Part shown: positions 49,015 through 58,743 of the stretch, piece by piece
Position numbering within the stretch: the first letter of the stretch is position 1
Layout of the letters: every line of letters begins with the position of its first letter
Assembly (NCBI GenBank): GCA_013180625.2
Contig: SNVD02004565.1
Coordinates: forward strand, 620,001 to 684,000
Length of the DNA: 64,000 bases
From: Boswellia sacra
Lineage: Eukaryota > Streptophyta > Magnoliopsida > Sapindales > Burseraceae
Direction of reading: 5' to 3'
Notes under the pieces: model-generated
What the model was told of the DNA's origin: nothing
Databases searched by the model: none
The model's input: the letters and a program-made list of their open reading frames with translations, nothing else
Translations under genes and position numbers: made by a program

Positions 49015-49753
49015 TGTTGATGCACGATTTCCGGACGGCCGGGGGAGCGGGTCGGAGCTCGGGTCGTGTGTCGGGTACGGTCCTGCGAGCACAGAAAAAC
49101 GGTCAGGGGTGCCGGCGCTGGTGCCGGCGGTGACCCTCCGACGCTCAAGTCAGTATCCGGCACTCCGGAATTCTCTGAGAGAAATTCCTAGAGAGAGAAG
49201 CTCTCAAACTAAAGGAATTGTAGAGAGATAAAGAGTTCAGAGAAAATGTGCATTTGTCAACATGTAAAAAGTTACCTTGAGCAACGTTCCGGAGGGTATA
49301 TATAGGAGTCGGGATGGGCTATTGTGGAACCCAGATAATAGGCCCAGAAGATGGGCTACAGTAATGGGCTTACTGTAATGGGCCCATGTAATGGGATACG
49401 GTAATGGGCTTACCGTATGGACCCGGATAGTAGGATACAGTAATGGGCTTACTGTAACGGGCCCAGATAATGGGATACAGTAATGGGCTTACTGTAATAG
49501 GCCCAGCTCATGGGATACAGTAATGGGCTTACTGTAATGGGCCCAGATAATGGGATACAGTAATGGGCTTACTGTAATGGGCCCAGATAGTGGGATACGG
49601 TAATGGGCTTACCGTATCATAAATAATTGAGCTGGGCTGGGTCATTGTGGGACCCAGATAATGGGCCCAGATAATGGGCCCAAATAATGGACCACAGTAA
49701 TGGGCTTACTGTGTTAGAGACAATTAGGCCCTAATATTATTATGGCCATAACA
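49015..49753 (-). repeat. 3' LTR of the gypsy-type element
   Basis: 739 bp; 160 bp longer than its partner because it has eight hairpin units instead of four. The purine tract (CTGGGGGGACTAC in minus sense, 49754-49766) next to it marks it as the 3' LTR. The 49015-49300 part is nearly identical to 56380-56665. Confidence 0.92.
49357..49713. repeat. Array of eight covarying hairpins in the 3' LTR
   Basis: Units of about 40 bp, each with stem TACAGTAA / TTACTGTA and loop TGGGC, spaced by GGGCCCAGATAATGGGA-type linkers. Two units have CGGTAA paired with TTACCG, and the last has CACAGTAA paired with TTACTGTG; pairing is preserved in each. The array is dense in TGGGCY, the plant site II core. Confidence 0.9.
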
Positions 49754-49882
49754 GTAGTCCCCCCAGGCCCAAGTTGACCAATGGGTCGACGTAGGGACTA
49801 TTTAGTTATTTCTGGGCTAAAAATTAAATGCGTCAAGGGGCCAGCCCAAATATGTGATCTATTAAACCCTAAGTTGGTGCTC

Positions 49883-49890
49883 TATATAAA
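49883..49890 (+). promoter_or_regulatory. Internal plus-strand TATA box for the antisense gene
   Basis: TATATAAA in GCTCTATATAAAACAC. It lies 120 bp upstream of a strong 5' splice site (CACAA/GTAAGTA, donor at 50014) whose natural acceptor is the TGTGCAG before the ATG at 51631. This is the layout of a gene with a non-coding first exon. Confidence 0.6.
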
Positions 49891-50159
49891 ACACAAGTAT
49901 TGGGGAGTAGGGTTTACTCAAAAATAGGAGAGAGCACCCGGGAGGCGATCAGTACAAGTGACCCCAGCAAACAGGACTCTCCAACCTGAACCCGGATTTT
50001 CCAACCGTCACAAGTAAGTACTTTTCACTTGTGTATACACTTTAGAGTGCATGGAAAAAATTTTTTCTTTAATGCAAAAATTCTGTACGGATTATGCCCT
50101 ACGTATGTTTATGCGATTGTGTGTGAAAGAAAAAGAAATATGAATGAGTTTTTGGACGT

Positions 50160-50745
50160 GGTGGAGTCCCTGGGCGCGCAGCATGGGCACGCTAGGCAGC
50201 ATGGGCACGCTGGGCGTGCTGCCCGGGTGCGCAGCATGGGCGCGCTGCCTAGGCGTGCTGCCTGGGCGCGCAGCATGGGCGCGCTGGGCGTGCTGCCCGG
50301 GTGCGCAGCATGGGCGCGCTGCCTAGGCGTGCTGCCTGGGCGCGCAGCATGGGCGCGCTGCCTGGGCGCACTGCCTGGACACGCTGCATGGGCGCGCTGG
50401 GCGAGAGCCTGTGCGCGCGGGGCGAGCAGGCGAGAGCCTGTGCGCGCGGGGTGAGCGGGCGAGGGCCTGTGCGCGCGGGGCGAGCGGGCGAGGGCCTGTG
50501 CGCGCGGGGCGAGCGGGCGAGGGCTTGTGCGCGCTGGGCGAGCAGGCGAGGGCCTGTGCGCGCTAGGCGAGCAGGCGAGGCCCCATGGGCTGCTGCCCGG
50601 GCACGCAGCATGGGCGCGCTGCATGGGTGCGCTGCCTAGGCGTGCAGCCTGGGCGCGCTGGGCGATTGCGTGCGCGCTGGGCGCTGCTCGCGCGAGCGCT
50701 GGGCGCTGGCCTTGCTGCCTGCGTCATGCAGGTTTTACGTGAATT
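50160..50745. repeat. GC-rich minisatellites
   Basis: Two interleaved families in very GC-rich DNA. One is built on GCGCAGCATGGGCGCGCTGCC (50165-50395, 50585-50740). The other is about six units of roughly 32 bp built on GCGAGGGCCTGTGCGCGCGG (about 50396-50585). They sit in the long first intron of the antisense gene. Long open frames occur on both strands only because stop codons are rare in the repeat. Confidence 0.85.
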
Positions 50746-50774
50746 TGCAAGGACTTCATGCAGAAAATTTGAAT

Positions 50775-51540
50775 AAGTACGGGGGCATATTAGCAAATTT
50801 CGAAATTTTCATATAACTTCGGGGGTGCTGGTGTAAAATTTCAAAACCTTTTACTTAAAAATTGCGGGGGTGTTTGTGAAAATTCCGAAACTTCATTTTA
50901 TTTCGCGGGGGTGTTCCTGCGAATTTTCAAACTTCAAAAATTATTTCTCCGCGGGGGTGTTTCTGAAAATTTTTCAAACTTAAATAATTTTTTCCCGCGG
51001 GGGGTTTTCTGCGAATTTTCAAACTTTAAATAATTTTTTCTCCGCGGGGGTGTTTCCGCGAATTTTTAAACTTAAATAATTTTTCCTCCGCGGGGGGTTT
51101 TCTGGGAATTTTCAATCTTTAAATAATTTTTTCTCTGCGGGGGTGTTTCCGCGAATTTTTAAACTTAAATAATTTTTTCTCCGTGGGGGTGTTTCCGCGG
51201 ATTTTTAAACTTAAATAATTTTTTCTCCGCGGGGGTGTTTCCGCGGATCCGCGGGCGTGATCCCGCGGATTTTTCAGACTTGAATAATTTTTCTTCCGCG
51301 GGCGTACTTCCGCGGGTCTGCGGGTGTGCTTCCGCGGACTTTCAAGCTTTAATAATTTTTCCTCCGCGGGTGTGCTTCCGCGGACTTTCAAACTTGAATA
51401 AACTTTCCTCCGCGGGCGTGCTTCCGCGGATTTTCAAGTTTCAATATATTTTTTCTTCCGCGGGTGTGCTTCCGCGGACATTCTAACTTTGAATACTTTA
51501 TCCTCCGCGGGTGTGCTCCCGCGGACTCTCGATACAGTCC
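50775..51540. repeat. Minisatellite of about 46-bp units with CCGCGG palindromes
   Basis: Around 15 units of the form CTCCGCGGGGGTGTTTCCGC followed by an AT-rich half (TTTTAAACTTAAATAATTTT). Units change gradually along the array. In the right part each has TCCGCGG and CCGCGGA as inverted repeats around GTGTGCTT; in the left part the second arm has decayed. It lies in the presumed intron of the antisense gene. Confidence 0.88.
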
Positions 51541-51630
51541 CCCAGCAATTTTTTTTTTTTTTTTTACTCACCTCTTCCTTCCCTCAGTAGACTTGGTTTG
51601 ATGACTAACGACCCCTCTTTGACTGTGCAG

Positions 51631-53871
51631 ATGGCTAGAGTCAAAACCACTGTAAGGTTGATACGGGGGGAACCGAGTCATCAAACCCAGTCTTCCAGGG
51701 GCAAGGATCCGGCGACCAACCGTAAAGAAGTTAACGAATTTTATCAAAACTTCTTGGGTCCGGATCGGGAGTTGGGACAAAATTCTGTCAACCATGAGGT
51801 GGTAAACACTGAAGGGGACAGCGACTGGTCGTCCTCTGCTACCTCGGATAGCGAACCGGAGGCCGAAAAGTGGTGGGAGGCGGACCATATTGATAACCAG
51901 CTTCCAGAAGACCGATTAAAGACATATAGAGCCCATTTCCTTATCCCTGCTTCGGTCATCCTGTTTCTTCCAAGGAAGGGTGATCGGTGGAGTAAGCCAC
52001 CCCGCGGTGTCATTGGTCTAAGCTTAGAGCTATTGAGAGCTGGTCTCCGGGTGCCTTTTGATAACTACGTTCGCCGTATACTCGATGCTATGGGCATCGC
52101 TCCTTCCCAACTGTCGGCCAATGGGTGGAGGCTTCTGATAGCTTTTCAAAGTTTATTCAGAAGTGCCGGCCTTGGCGACCCTACCACCAATCATGTTAAG
52201 CACATATTTGCCATTCACCCGCCGAATGGAGAGAAGACGGGTTACTATTATATATCCCAACGAGGGAAGACGGATGACCCCAACCGCCTTGTTGGCATTC
52301 CTTCCCATGTGAAAGAATGGAAGTTTAAGCAATTCTGGTGTGGTGGCGGTTGGAAGTATCAGGAAGGTGCTCATCCAAAGGGGGAGAAGTTGAAGATTAG
52401 GAGGCATTTTGGTGTTTGTGGTACCATATTATAATGGCTCCTTATCTGACTTTGTTATGACCACTCTTGATCGACTGACATTATTTTCTATTTTTGTTGC
52501 AGCTTCTTGGACCAAGCGTCCGCTGTTGTCTCAAAAAGAGAGGGACGACTTGCAAGTGGTGCTCAAGCTACCCGTGGATGCGAAGAACGGGAATAACCTC
52601 ACTGATCGGGAGCAGTTGGCCCGTCTTGGCTTATCACCTCCCATTCCTCCGGAAGGTAAGCTGGGTCGGTACTTTTCGATCTTATTTCATCAAACATGTA
52701 CTTGCAGTCTTACCAGTTTTATTTTCGTGCAGGATTATTCCCATTACATCCTACCAAGAAGCGGTTTGCTCAACTCGTAGCCAAGATGCCACTTAAGCCT
52801 TTCACTCATGACAAACCTAGTTCATCCCAGAAGAAGCGGAGTGGCAGTCCTCCAATTCTCAGACCTCCGAAGAGGAGAGCTAGTAGTCACAAGGAGGCTC
52901 CCGTACGGAAGCCAGTTCCTGAAAGGTCTGCCTCCATTCAGCCTGCAGGTGAAGTGGCAACCTCCCAGCCTACTGGGAGCCGTTTACCTTCAGCCACTCA
53001 GCTACCCAAGCGCTTTACTTTTGACAGTACGGGCTTTCAGGGCGGCTCAACATGTGGAGACTACCTTCAGGAGTTGTCTCAAAATGCTGCACGCCTCATG
53101 CCTACCAAGGTCTTTCCAGGAGACGTAAGACTCTCATACTTTGATGCGATCGCCGTCGGGATGGGCATCATCCTTCAGGTTAGGCTTCATTGAAACCCTC
53201 TCTTCCTTTTTTCTTTATACTTTGACAGTCATGCCTTAACTCCTTCCCTCTCCTTGGCTTCCTTTTTGTAGGCGACAGGACCCTTGGCTCAAGGGGAGTC
53301 TACCAATACCAACCTCCTCAAGGAGGTAAACCTTCTCACTTCCGAGGTTGACGACTGGAAGGCGAAGCATCTAGTCTGCCTTGACAACTTAACCGAGACG
53401 GAAAGTAGAATGGCAGAGATGAAGGAACAGATTGGTAGGCTGAAGGCTGACTTGTCCGAGGCCAAGAAGGAGGCAGCTATCCAGCGTAAAAGGGCCAATG
53501 ATTTTAGACAAGAACTTCGAGAGAGAGCTACTGCTGAGCAGGGTAGGATAGGCAAAGCAGTGGCTCGCTTCCGTAGGGGTCGCATCTACCAGCAAGCTAT
53601 GGAACACTCCTACATTGAGGGAGTCAATGGGGTGCATAGATGGTTCCATGACCGCCATCCAGAGATTGATCAGTCACCCATAGCTGAGGAGTTAAACTTG
53701 GTGGAAGAGCTTATCCCTACAGCGAACCCCGATCCCGAGCAATTCCGCCGCCTCATCCTTAAAGATGATGATTATGAGTCGACATTGGACACAGCAGCTT
53801 GGGAGGCCAAGCAAGGTGACTCTACCTCACCGTCTTCAGAAGAAGAAGGAGGTGATGAGGCCACTTCTTAG
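51631..53871 (+). CDS. Antisense ORF of the gypsy-type element (putative plant transposon protein, PF04195-like)
   Basis: Four coding exons, 51631-52411, 52503-52655, 52733-53178, 53272-53871, with GT-AG borders and compatible phases, giving 659 aa. A non-coding first exon is likely near 49910-50013. Residues 60-250 resemble the 'putative gypsy type transposon' domain (ASVILFLPRKGDRW, LSLELLRAGLRVPFDNYVRR, LSANGWRLLIAFQSLF). A Ser/Arg/Pro-rich linker (exon 4) follows, then a long Lys/Glu-rich coiled coil in exon 5 (about 53330-53560) and an acidic tail (SSEEEGGDEATS). It is transcribed against the element's own gag. Intact splice sites and frame over 2.2 kb suggest selection. Function is unknown; it may bind nucleic acid or act as a Gag-like scaffold, but this is a guess. 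Lower confidence for exon 1 than for the rest. Confidence 0.8.
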
Positions 53872-54424
53872 GGATAGTTGGAATTCTTCCAAGTAGGTAG
53901 ATGCTTATTCATAAGAATAACCATATCACGGCTGCTCTCCAGGCCTTGATTTTACCTTTTACTGTCTTTACTTTCGATTTAATGTACTAGTTGAGGATGT
54001 GTGGCATCCCTCAACCAATTTTCAAATAATAAGAACACTAAAAATTTTTTTTTTTTTCTCTGGCGTTGTATTCTTTTACTTGTTCCATCTCATTGCAATT
54101 TGGTTATACGTGTGCTTTAAGGAGGTGCAGTCACAAGAATTCTGAATAATCTGAGCACTTTATTAATAACCTCTTTATTGGTCTCCCTATGGGAGTTGTT
54201 ACACATGCATAAGCTCCTGGGCGGAGTCACTGCATATAGAGAGAGGTTACAAGTAGTATTTCTTTGAGTGCTCGAGATTCCACGGACGAGGGAGCAACCT
54301 CCATCCGAGGTGACCAGTCCGTATGTGGCTGGACGGGCGACTACTTTGACTCGATGACAACCCTCTTAGTTAAGCCATAATGCTTCGTCAATGGGTTCTC
54401 GAGTATTTTGTGGCACTTGACCGT
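53872..54424. other. 3' flank between antisense ORF and gag-protease ORF
   Basis: Convergent 3' ends: likely polyadenylation zone of the plus-strand gene (AATAATAAG near 54026) and the tail behind gag-protease on the minus strand. This is where pol would be expected; no pol remnant is seen. Confidence 0.65.
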
Positions 54425-56266
54425 CTAGTTTATGACCACGGGAGGTTCTCCTCGGATTGTTAACAACTTATGTGCCTTCTCTTTAAAGGCCATATTGTAG
54501 CACTCTCGGGAGGCTCGCTGTTCACCCCTAACTTCTCCTACACCAGTCGGTGTTGGAAAATTTAGGACATGATGATAAACACCCATCACGGCCTTGAAGT
54601 CATAGAGTGACGGCCGACCAAGGATGGCATTATACACTCCCGGATGGTCTACCACGAGAAAGTTTACCATCCTGGTTGTTTGCAGGGAACCTTCTCCCAA
54701 GGTCACTGGTAATGGGATCATTCCTTCAGGAATGACTTTTCCTCCAGTGAATCCTATCAGGGAAGTCTGGATGCCTCCCATATCTTTGCGGTTAAGACCC
54801 AACCGATCAAATGCATCCAGTGTCAGTATGTCAGCCGAGCTCCCGTTGTCAATCAACACTCTTCGTAGCCTTTTGTTGGCCACTATCACTGTGAGGACCA
54901 AGGCATCACAATGTGGGTGATGGATGCCCTGCGCATCTTGCGATGAGAAGGAGATAACGTCATGACTTCCTACATTGGTGGAAGAGGCTGTCAGGTTGAC
55001 CTCGTGGTGAGTGAGGTCGTTTCTAGCTTGCCTGACCAGATGCCTTCGGGCTTGGGAGCTCGAACCGGCCATTACCCCTCCAAAGATTGTGGCTACTTCT
55101 TCCAACGGCTCCTTCCCTTTGTCATTTTTGTCGGATGACTCAGGGGGCCGATAAATATATTCCTGCAGCTGGCCATCCTTGATGAGACTCTCGATCTGTC
55201 TCCTCAATTCGAAGCAGTCGGCAGTATTATGACCATGGGCTTGGTGAAAGTGACAATACTTTCTCTTATCCCTTGCCTTTGGATTTGTCCGTAAGGGAGC
55301 GGGTTCTTTCAGGAGGCCTTTATCCTTGATTTCCTTAAGGATATCCTGCTGTGGCATGGTAAGCAACGTAAATGTACGGTGCTCCTCCTGAGGTTGATCA
55401 TGATGCTCTTGACGGGGTCGGTTGGATGACCCTTGTAACAGGAAGTGATCATTTCGGATTGTGTTACGTGCAGAGTGTCGGTCCGAAACTGATTTACGAT
55501 TTTTATCATGAGGCGTTCCTCTATGATTATCGTACGGTCTTCTATCTGTACGCGAGGAATTGGGTACCACCGGAGTTTGCCCAGGGTAATTGGCCTGAAA
55601 GATTTCCTCTGCATCAGCATGGCTAGAAACCCTTGTTAATGCTTCTTGATAGGTACATGGGAGGTTGACGGAGAATTCCCATGCTAGAGGGAGCTCCCCC
55701 CTGATTCCTTGAACCAAGCCTTGCATGGCGTAACCATCATGAAATAGGTCAACTCGTGAAACCTCCCGCTGATATCTATTCAAGAACGCACGAAGGGTTT
55801 CATTGCGACCCTGCTTGATTGAAAGAAGGCTCTGCGCTGGTCGACTCCGCATTTTCATATTGTTGAAATGTGTGAGAAAACTGCGGGCAAGTTCATCAAA
55901 GCTGGAGATGGATGCAGCTGGTAGCCTTCTATACCATTGCCTAGCTGATCCTCCAAGGGTGAGGGAAAAGGTTCTACACATGATTCCCCCTGAGACCCCT
56001 TGTATTTCCATATGCGAAACAAAAGAGTCTAAATGCTCTCTGGGGTCTGTCGTCCCTTGATAAGGCTCAAGTTGCGGCATCCGGAATCCATGTGGATATC
56101 TCTCCCTTAGAATATCCTCAGCAAATGGTGATTCCCATTGTGGACGACCATCTTCTTCACCTCCTGAACGTTTAATCAGCTTCTCCAGCTTATGGATTTT
56201 TTCATCCATTTCTCGTTTGAACTCCGCATAATGATTGTCTGATGTCCCCTCCTCCGAGACAAGCAT
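54425..56266 (-). CDS. Gag-protease polyprotein of the gypsy-type element
   Basis: Uninterrupted 613-aa ORF, minus strand. An N-terminal coiled-coil-like stretch (FKREMDEKIHKLEKLIK) is followed by the Retrotrans_gag region (FSLTLGGSARQWYRRLPA, FDELARSFLTHF), a basic linker, and a zinc-binding CHFHQAHGHNTADC with spacing usual for gypsy Gag of this type. A pepsin-like protease with VLIDNGSSADIL as active site lies near residue 473, with ILGRPSLY as the second conserved element. It starts about 70 bp from the primer-binding site. The ORF stops soon after the protease, with no RT. It would supply capsid and protease but depend on another element for replication. Confidence 0.92.
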   Translation of the reverse strand: MLVSEEGTSDNHYAEFKREMDEKIHKLEKLIKRSGGEEDGRPQWESPFAEDILRERYPHGFRMPQLEPYQGTTDPREHLDSFVSHMEIQGVSGGIMCRTFSLTLGGSARQWYRRLPAASISSFDELARSFLTHFNNMKMRSRPAQSLLSIKQGRNETLRAFLNRYQREVSRVDLFHDGYAMQGLVQGIRGELPLAWEFSVNLPCTYQEALTRVSSHADAEEIFQANYPGQTPVVPNSSRTDRRPYDNHRGTPHDKNRKSVSDRHSARNTIRNDHFLLQGSSNRPRQEHHDQPQEEHRTFTLLTMPQQDILKEIKDKGLLKEPAPLRTNPKARDKRKYCHFHQAHGHNTADCFELRRQIESLIKDGQLQEYIYRPPESSDKNDKGKEPLEEVATIFGGVMAGSSSQARRHLVRQARNDLTHHEVNLTASSTNVGSHDVISFSSQDAQGIHHPHCDALVLTVIVANKRLRRVLIDNGSSADILTLDAFDRLGLNRKDMGGIQTSLIGFTGGKVIPEGMIPLPVTLGEGSLQTTRMVNFLVVDHPGVYNAILGRPSLYDFKAVMGVYHHVLNFPTPTGVGEVRGEQRASRECYNMAFKEKAHKLLTIRGEPPVVIN

Positions 56267-56337
56267 TGAGGAATCATCTGGGCGATGATTTTTAACTCTG
56301 GAAGGTGGACTGGGGCGATTTCTTTTTAACCGATAAT

Positions 56338-56377
56338 TACCATGTGGTCGTGGGTTCGTTTCCCACAGACGGCGCCA
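56338..56377 (-). promoter_or_regulatory. Extended primer-binding site resembling the 3' half of tRNA-Lys
   Basis: In minus sense TGGCGCCGTCTGTGGGAA, two bases from the LTR end. Read on the plus strand, similarity runs beyond the usual 18 nt through a complete T arm (GTGGG, loop TTCGTTT, CCCAC) and acceptor AGACGGC-G-CCA to CATGTGGTC. This resembles plant tRNA-Lys as I remember it; the tRNA identity should be checked. Confidence 0.65.
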
Positions 56378-56379
56378 AC

Positions 56380-56958
56380 TGTTGATGCACGATTTCCAGA
56401 CGGCCGGGGGAGCGGGTCGGAGCTCGGGTCGTGTGTCGGGTCCGGTCCTGCGAGCACAGAAAAACGGTCAGGGGTGCCGGCGCTAGTGCCGGCGGTGACC
56501 CTCCGACGCTCAAGTCAGTATCCGGCACTCCGGAATTCTCTGGGAGAAATTCCTAGAGAGAGAAGCTCTCAAACTAAAGGAATTGTAGAGAGATAAAGAG
56601 TTCAGAGAAAATGTGCATTTGTCAACATGTAAAAAGTTACCTTGGGCAACGTTCCGGAGGGTATATATAGGAGTTGGGATGGGCTATTGTGGAACCCAGA
56701 TAATAGGCCCAGCTAATGGGATACAGTAATGGGCTTACTGTAATGGGCCCAGATAATGGGATACAGTAATGGGCTTACTGTAATGGGCCCATGTAATGAG
56801 ATACGGTAATAGGCTTACCGTATTATAAATAATTGAGCTGGGCTGGGTCATTGTGGGACCCAGATAATGGGCCCAGATAATGGACCCAGATAATGGACCA
56901 CAGTAATGGGCTTACTGTGTTAGAGACAATTAGGCCCAATATTATTATGGCCATAACA
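56380..56958 (-). repeat. 5' LTR of the gypsy-type element
   Basis: 579 bp, next to the primer-binding site. It carries four of the hairpin units (56721-56919), including one CGGTAA/TTACCG pair and the final CACAGTAA/TTACTGTG pair. Apart from the array it is nearly identical to the 3' LTR, which points to a recent insertion. Confidence 0.92.
56721..56919. repeat. Array of four hairpins in the 5' LTR
   Basis: Same unit as the 3' LTR array. One unit has a changed loop (TAGGC) but an unchanged stem. The fewer copies account for most of the 160-bp LTR length difference. Confidence 0.88.
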
Positions 56959-58743
56959 TAGACAGATTTTATTTTGTAAGTATAAGATCATTATTATTTT
57001 AATATTTACTTATCTTTTAAGGTAATAAAATTATTTTATTTTGTTGATTTTGGTGTAATTAGCTTCCTACCTTTGGCATCGTTAAACCCACTTACGTAAG
57101 CAGTCGCATAGTTTCTTCTCTCATCACGTTTTTGTGAGACAGTGTAACTTTTTTTTTCCACATCAATCCAAAAACACTTGGCGCTTATTAAATTCTTTTT
57201 GGTCAAATTATATTATATTTTATTATTAAATAGCATAAATGACCATTATATCTTTGAAGATTCAACATAACTACATAAATTTAACAAAAAATATCACGGA
57301 AGTTTGTCTATGATGTATTTTTCGAAAGTGAGGAGAATCCGATGATTAAAAATAACAAATAGTGAATGCACGTGTAATTAAACCTAAATCTACGGCTGGT
57401 TTGTGTGATTTGTCCATTTTATAACAAATCAAATAAAGAGAATTTTCCTGACCCATTTTTCCCATCTTTTTTTTCCCTCAAATCAAACATCTCCATAATT
57501 GACGAAGAAAGAATTGAAGTGATAAATCATTTATGTACCTCATTGTTGCTTAGATGATAGGAAAAAGGAATTTTTCTGACTCCACTTCAAGGCATTCACT
57601 GATACACATTGATTTGGGAAAATAATTTTAGCTGAAATGAACAAGCAAAAAGTGTACGTCAAAGTTCAGCAAAGTACAAAATAACAAAAAATTTTACTCT
57701 GTTGCGAAAGCTTAGAGGCATCCGTGTGGAGGAAGAAATCTTTCTTCTTTTTTTGAGGAAAAAAAAGGTTAAGAGTTAGTAAAGATATGGTTGATATTAT
57801 TAACTATTCTTTTTCTCAGTATGGGCCACCAGCCCCAGTCGCCACGAAAAAGCTTCATCCCTGTTTGGTGAATAAAAAATTGGATTTTATTTTGAGCATT
57901 TTATTGCTTTTAATGATTTTATTTAATGAGAATTTTTGTTGAAAGATGAACTTAGAAATTTCTTCATGAGGACACCATGAGTTAGAAGACAAATATTCAA
58001 TATTCAATATTTTTATAAAATAGAAAAAATATTTTACATACTTTATAACTACTATAAGATGTTTCTTGCATTGCATAGAATTAAAAGATCCTTTTAAAAC
58101 TCAAAAATTTTGAAGAAATCTTTTCGAAAAAAATTGTATGAACGATTGGAATAATATACAATTAACTTATATGATTCAATTAATAAATTTTAATATGAGA
58201 TAATAGTATGAAATAATGAAAAATAAAAATAAAAAAAGTTAAGATATAAGTTAATTGTCTATTGACTTAATTATATTGTATTATAGTTGTTTAATATAAA
58301 GAATTTGTATATTTTTATCTAAATAGTTTTAAAATTATTTAAAAAGTATAAATAAATAAATTATTTACTTGAATTTAATAAATTTTTTCTTAAAAATATA
58401 TTTTAATAATTTTTGTAATAAAAATATGAGAGATTTTAATATTACTATTTTACGTAATTGCAAAAGCCACCGACCAAATGTATTAACAACACAATTCGCT
58501 TCTTTCTTCCACGCGCTTTCGGACAATTGAGGCGAAACATCGATTAATGCAACTAGAAAAATTGTTTTTTCGATTGTCGTAAAAAATAGTTGTGCTTTTC
58601 TTTGTTGATCAACCTTTGTTTGGTTCTGGTTTTGAATTTGGCTGTAATCTTTCACAACACCCCTTGTCTGAATTTGTTGTATCAATTAATTAATTAATTA
58701 ATTGTTTCTGGTTCTGCGTTTTAAATTCTTCCTCCGAAGCAAC
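56959..58743. other. Intergenic region
   Basis: AT-rich DNA between the gypsy-type element and the ATPase fragment. A TTAA-type short repeat (TAATTAATTAATTAATTAAT) lies near 58686-58703. No gene supported; open frames at 57855-58076 and 58365-58685 are low-complexity. Confidence 0.6.

Larger units (their letters stand above)
49015..56958 (-). mobile_element. Non-autonomous Ty3/gypsy-type LTR element with antisense gene (Tat-like), 7.9 kb
   Basis: Two LTRs (49015-49753 and 56380-56958, TG...CA in minus sense) enclose a primer-binding site at the right, a polypurine tract at the left, a gag-protease ORF in minus sense and a spliced ORF in plus sense. No reverse transcriptase, RNase H or integrase sequence is visible, so it must borrow them. 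An additional ORF, sometimes antisense, between pol and the 3' LTR is known for the plant Tat lineage; here pol has been lost. Flanks TTAGT and TAGAC do not make a clean target duplication. Intact ORFs suggest recent activity or ongoing selection. Confidence 0.88.

Noticed and set aside
50029..50796. Several long overlapping open frames on both strands (up to 171 codons)
   Set aside because: They lie in a GC-rich tandem repeat where stop codons are scarce; the translations are Arg/Ala/Gly/His repeats that shift with the repeat unit.
49321..51540. Resemblance of the regular repeats to a CRISPR array
   Set aside because: This is plant nuclear DNA; the units are contiguous minisatellites or LTR hairpins without unique spacers.
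56338..56377. A possible tRNA-Lys gene fragment
   Set aside because: Only the 3' half is present and it is placed exactly at the end of an LTR, so it is the primer-binding site of the element.
49010..56963. Target-site duplication of the gypsy-type element
   Set aside because: Flanks TTAGT and TAGAC share only TAG; mutation, recombination or a slightly different LTR border could explain it, so no duplication is claimed.
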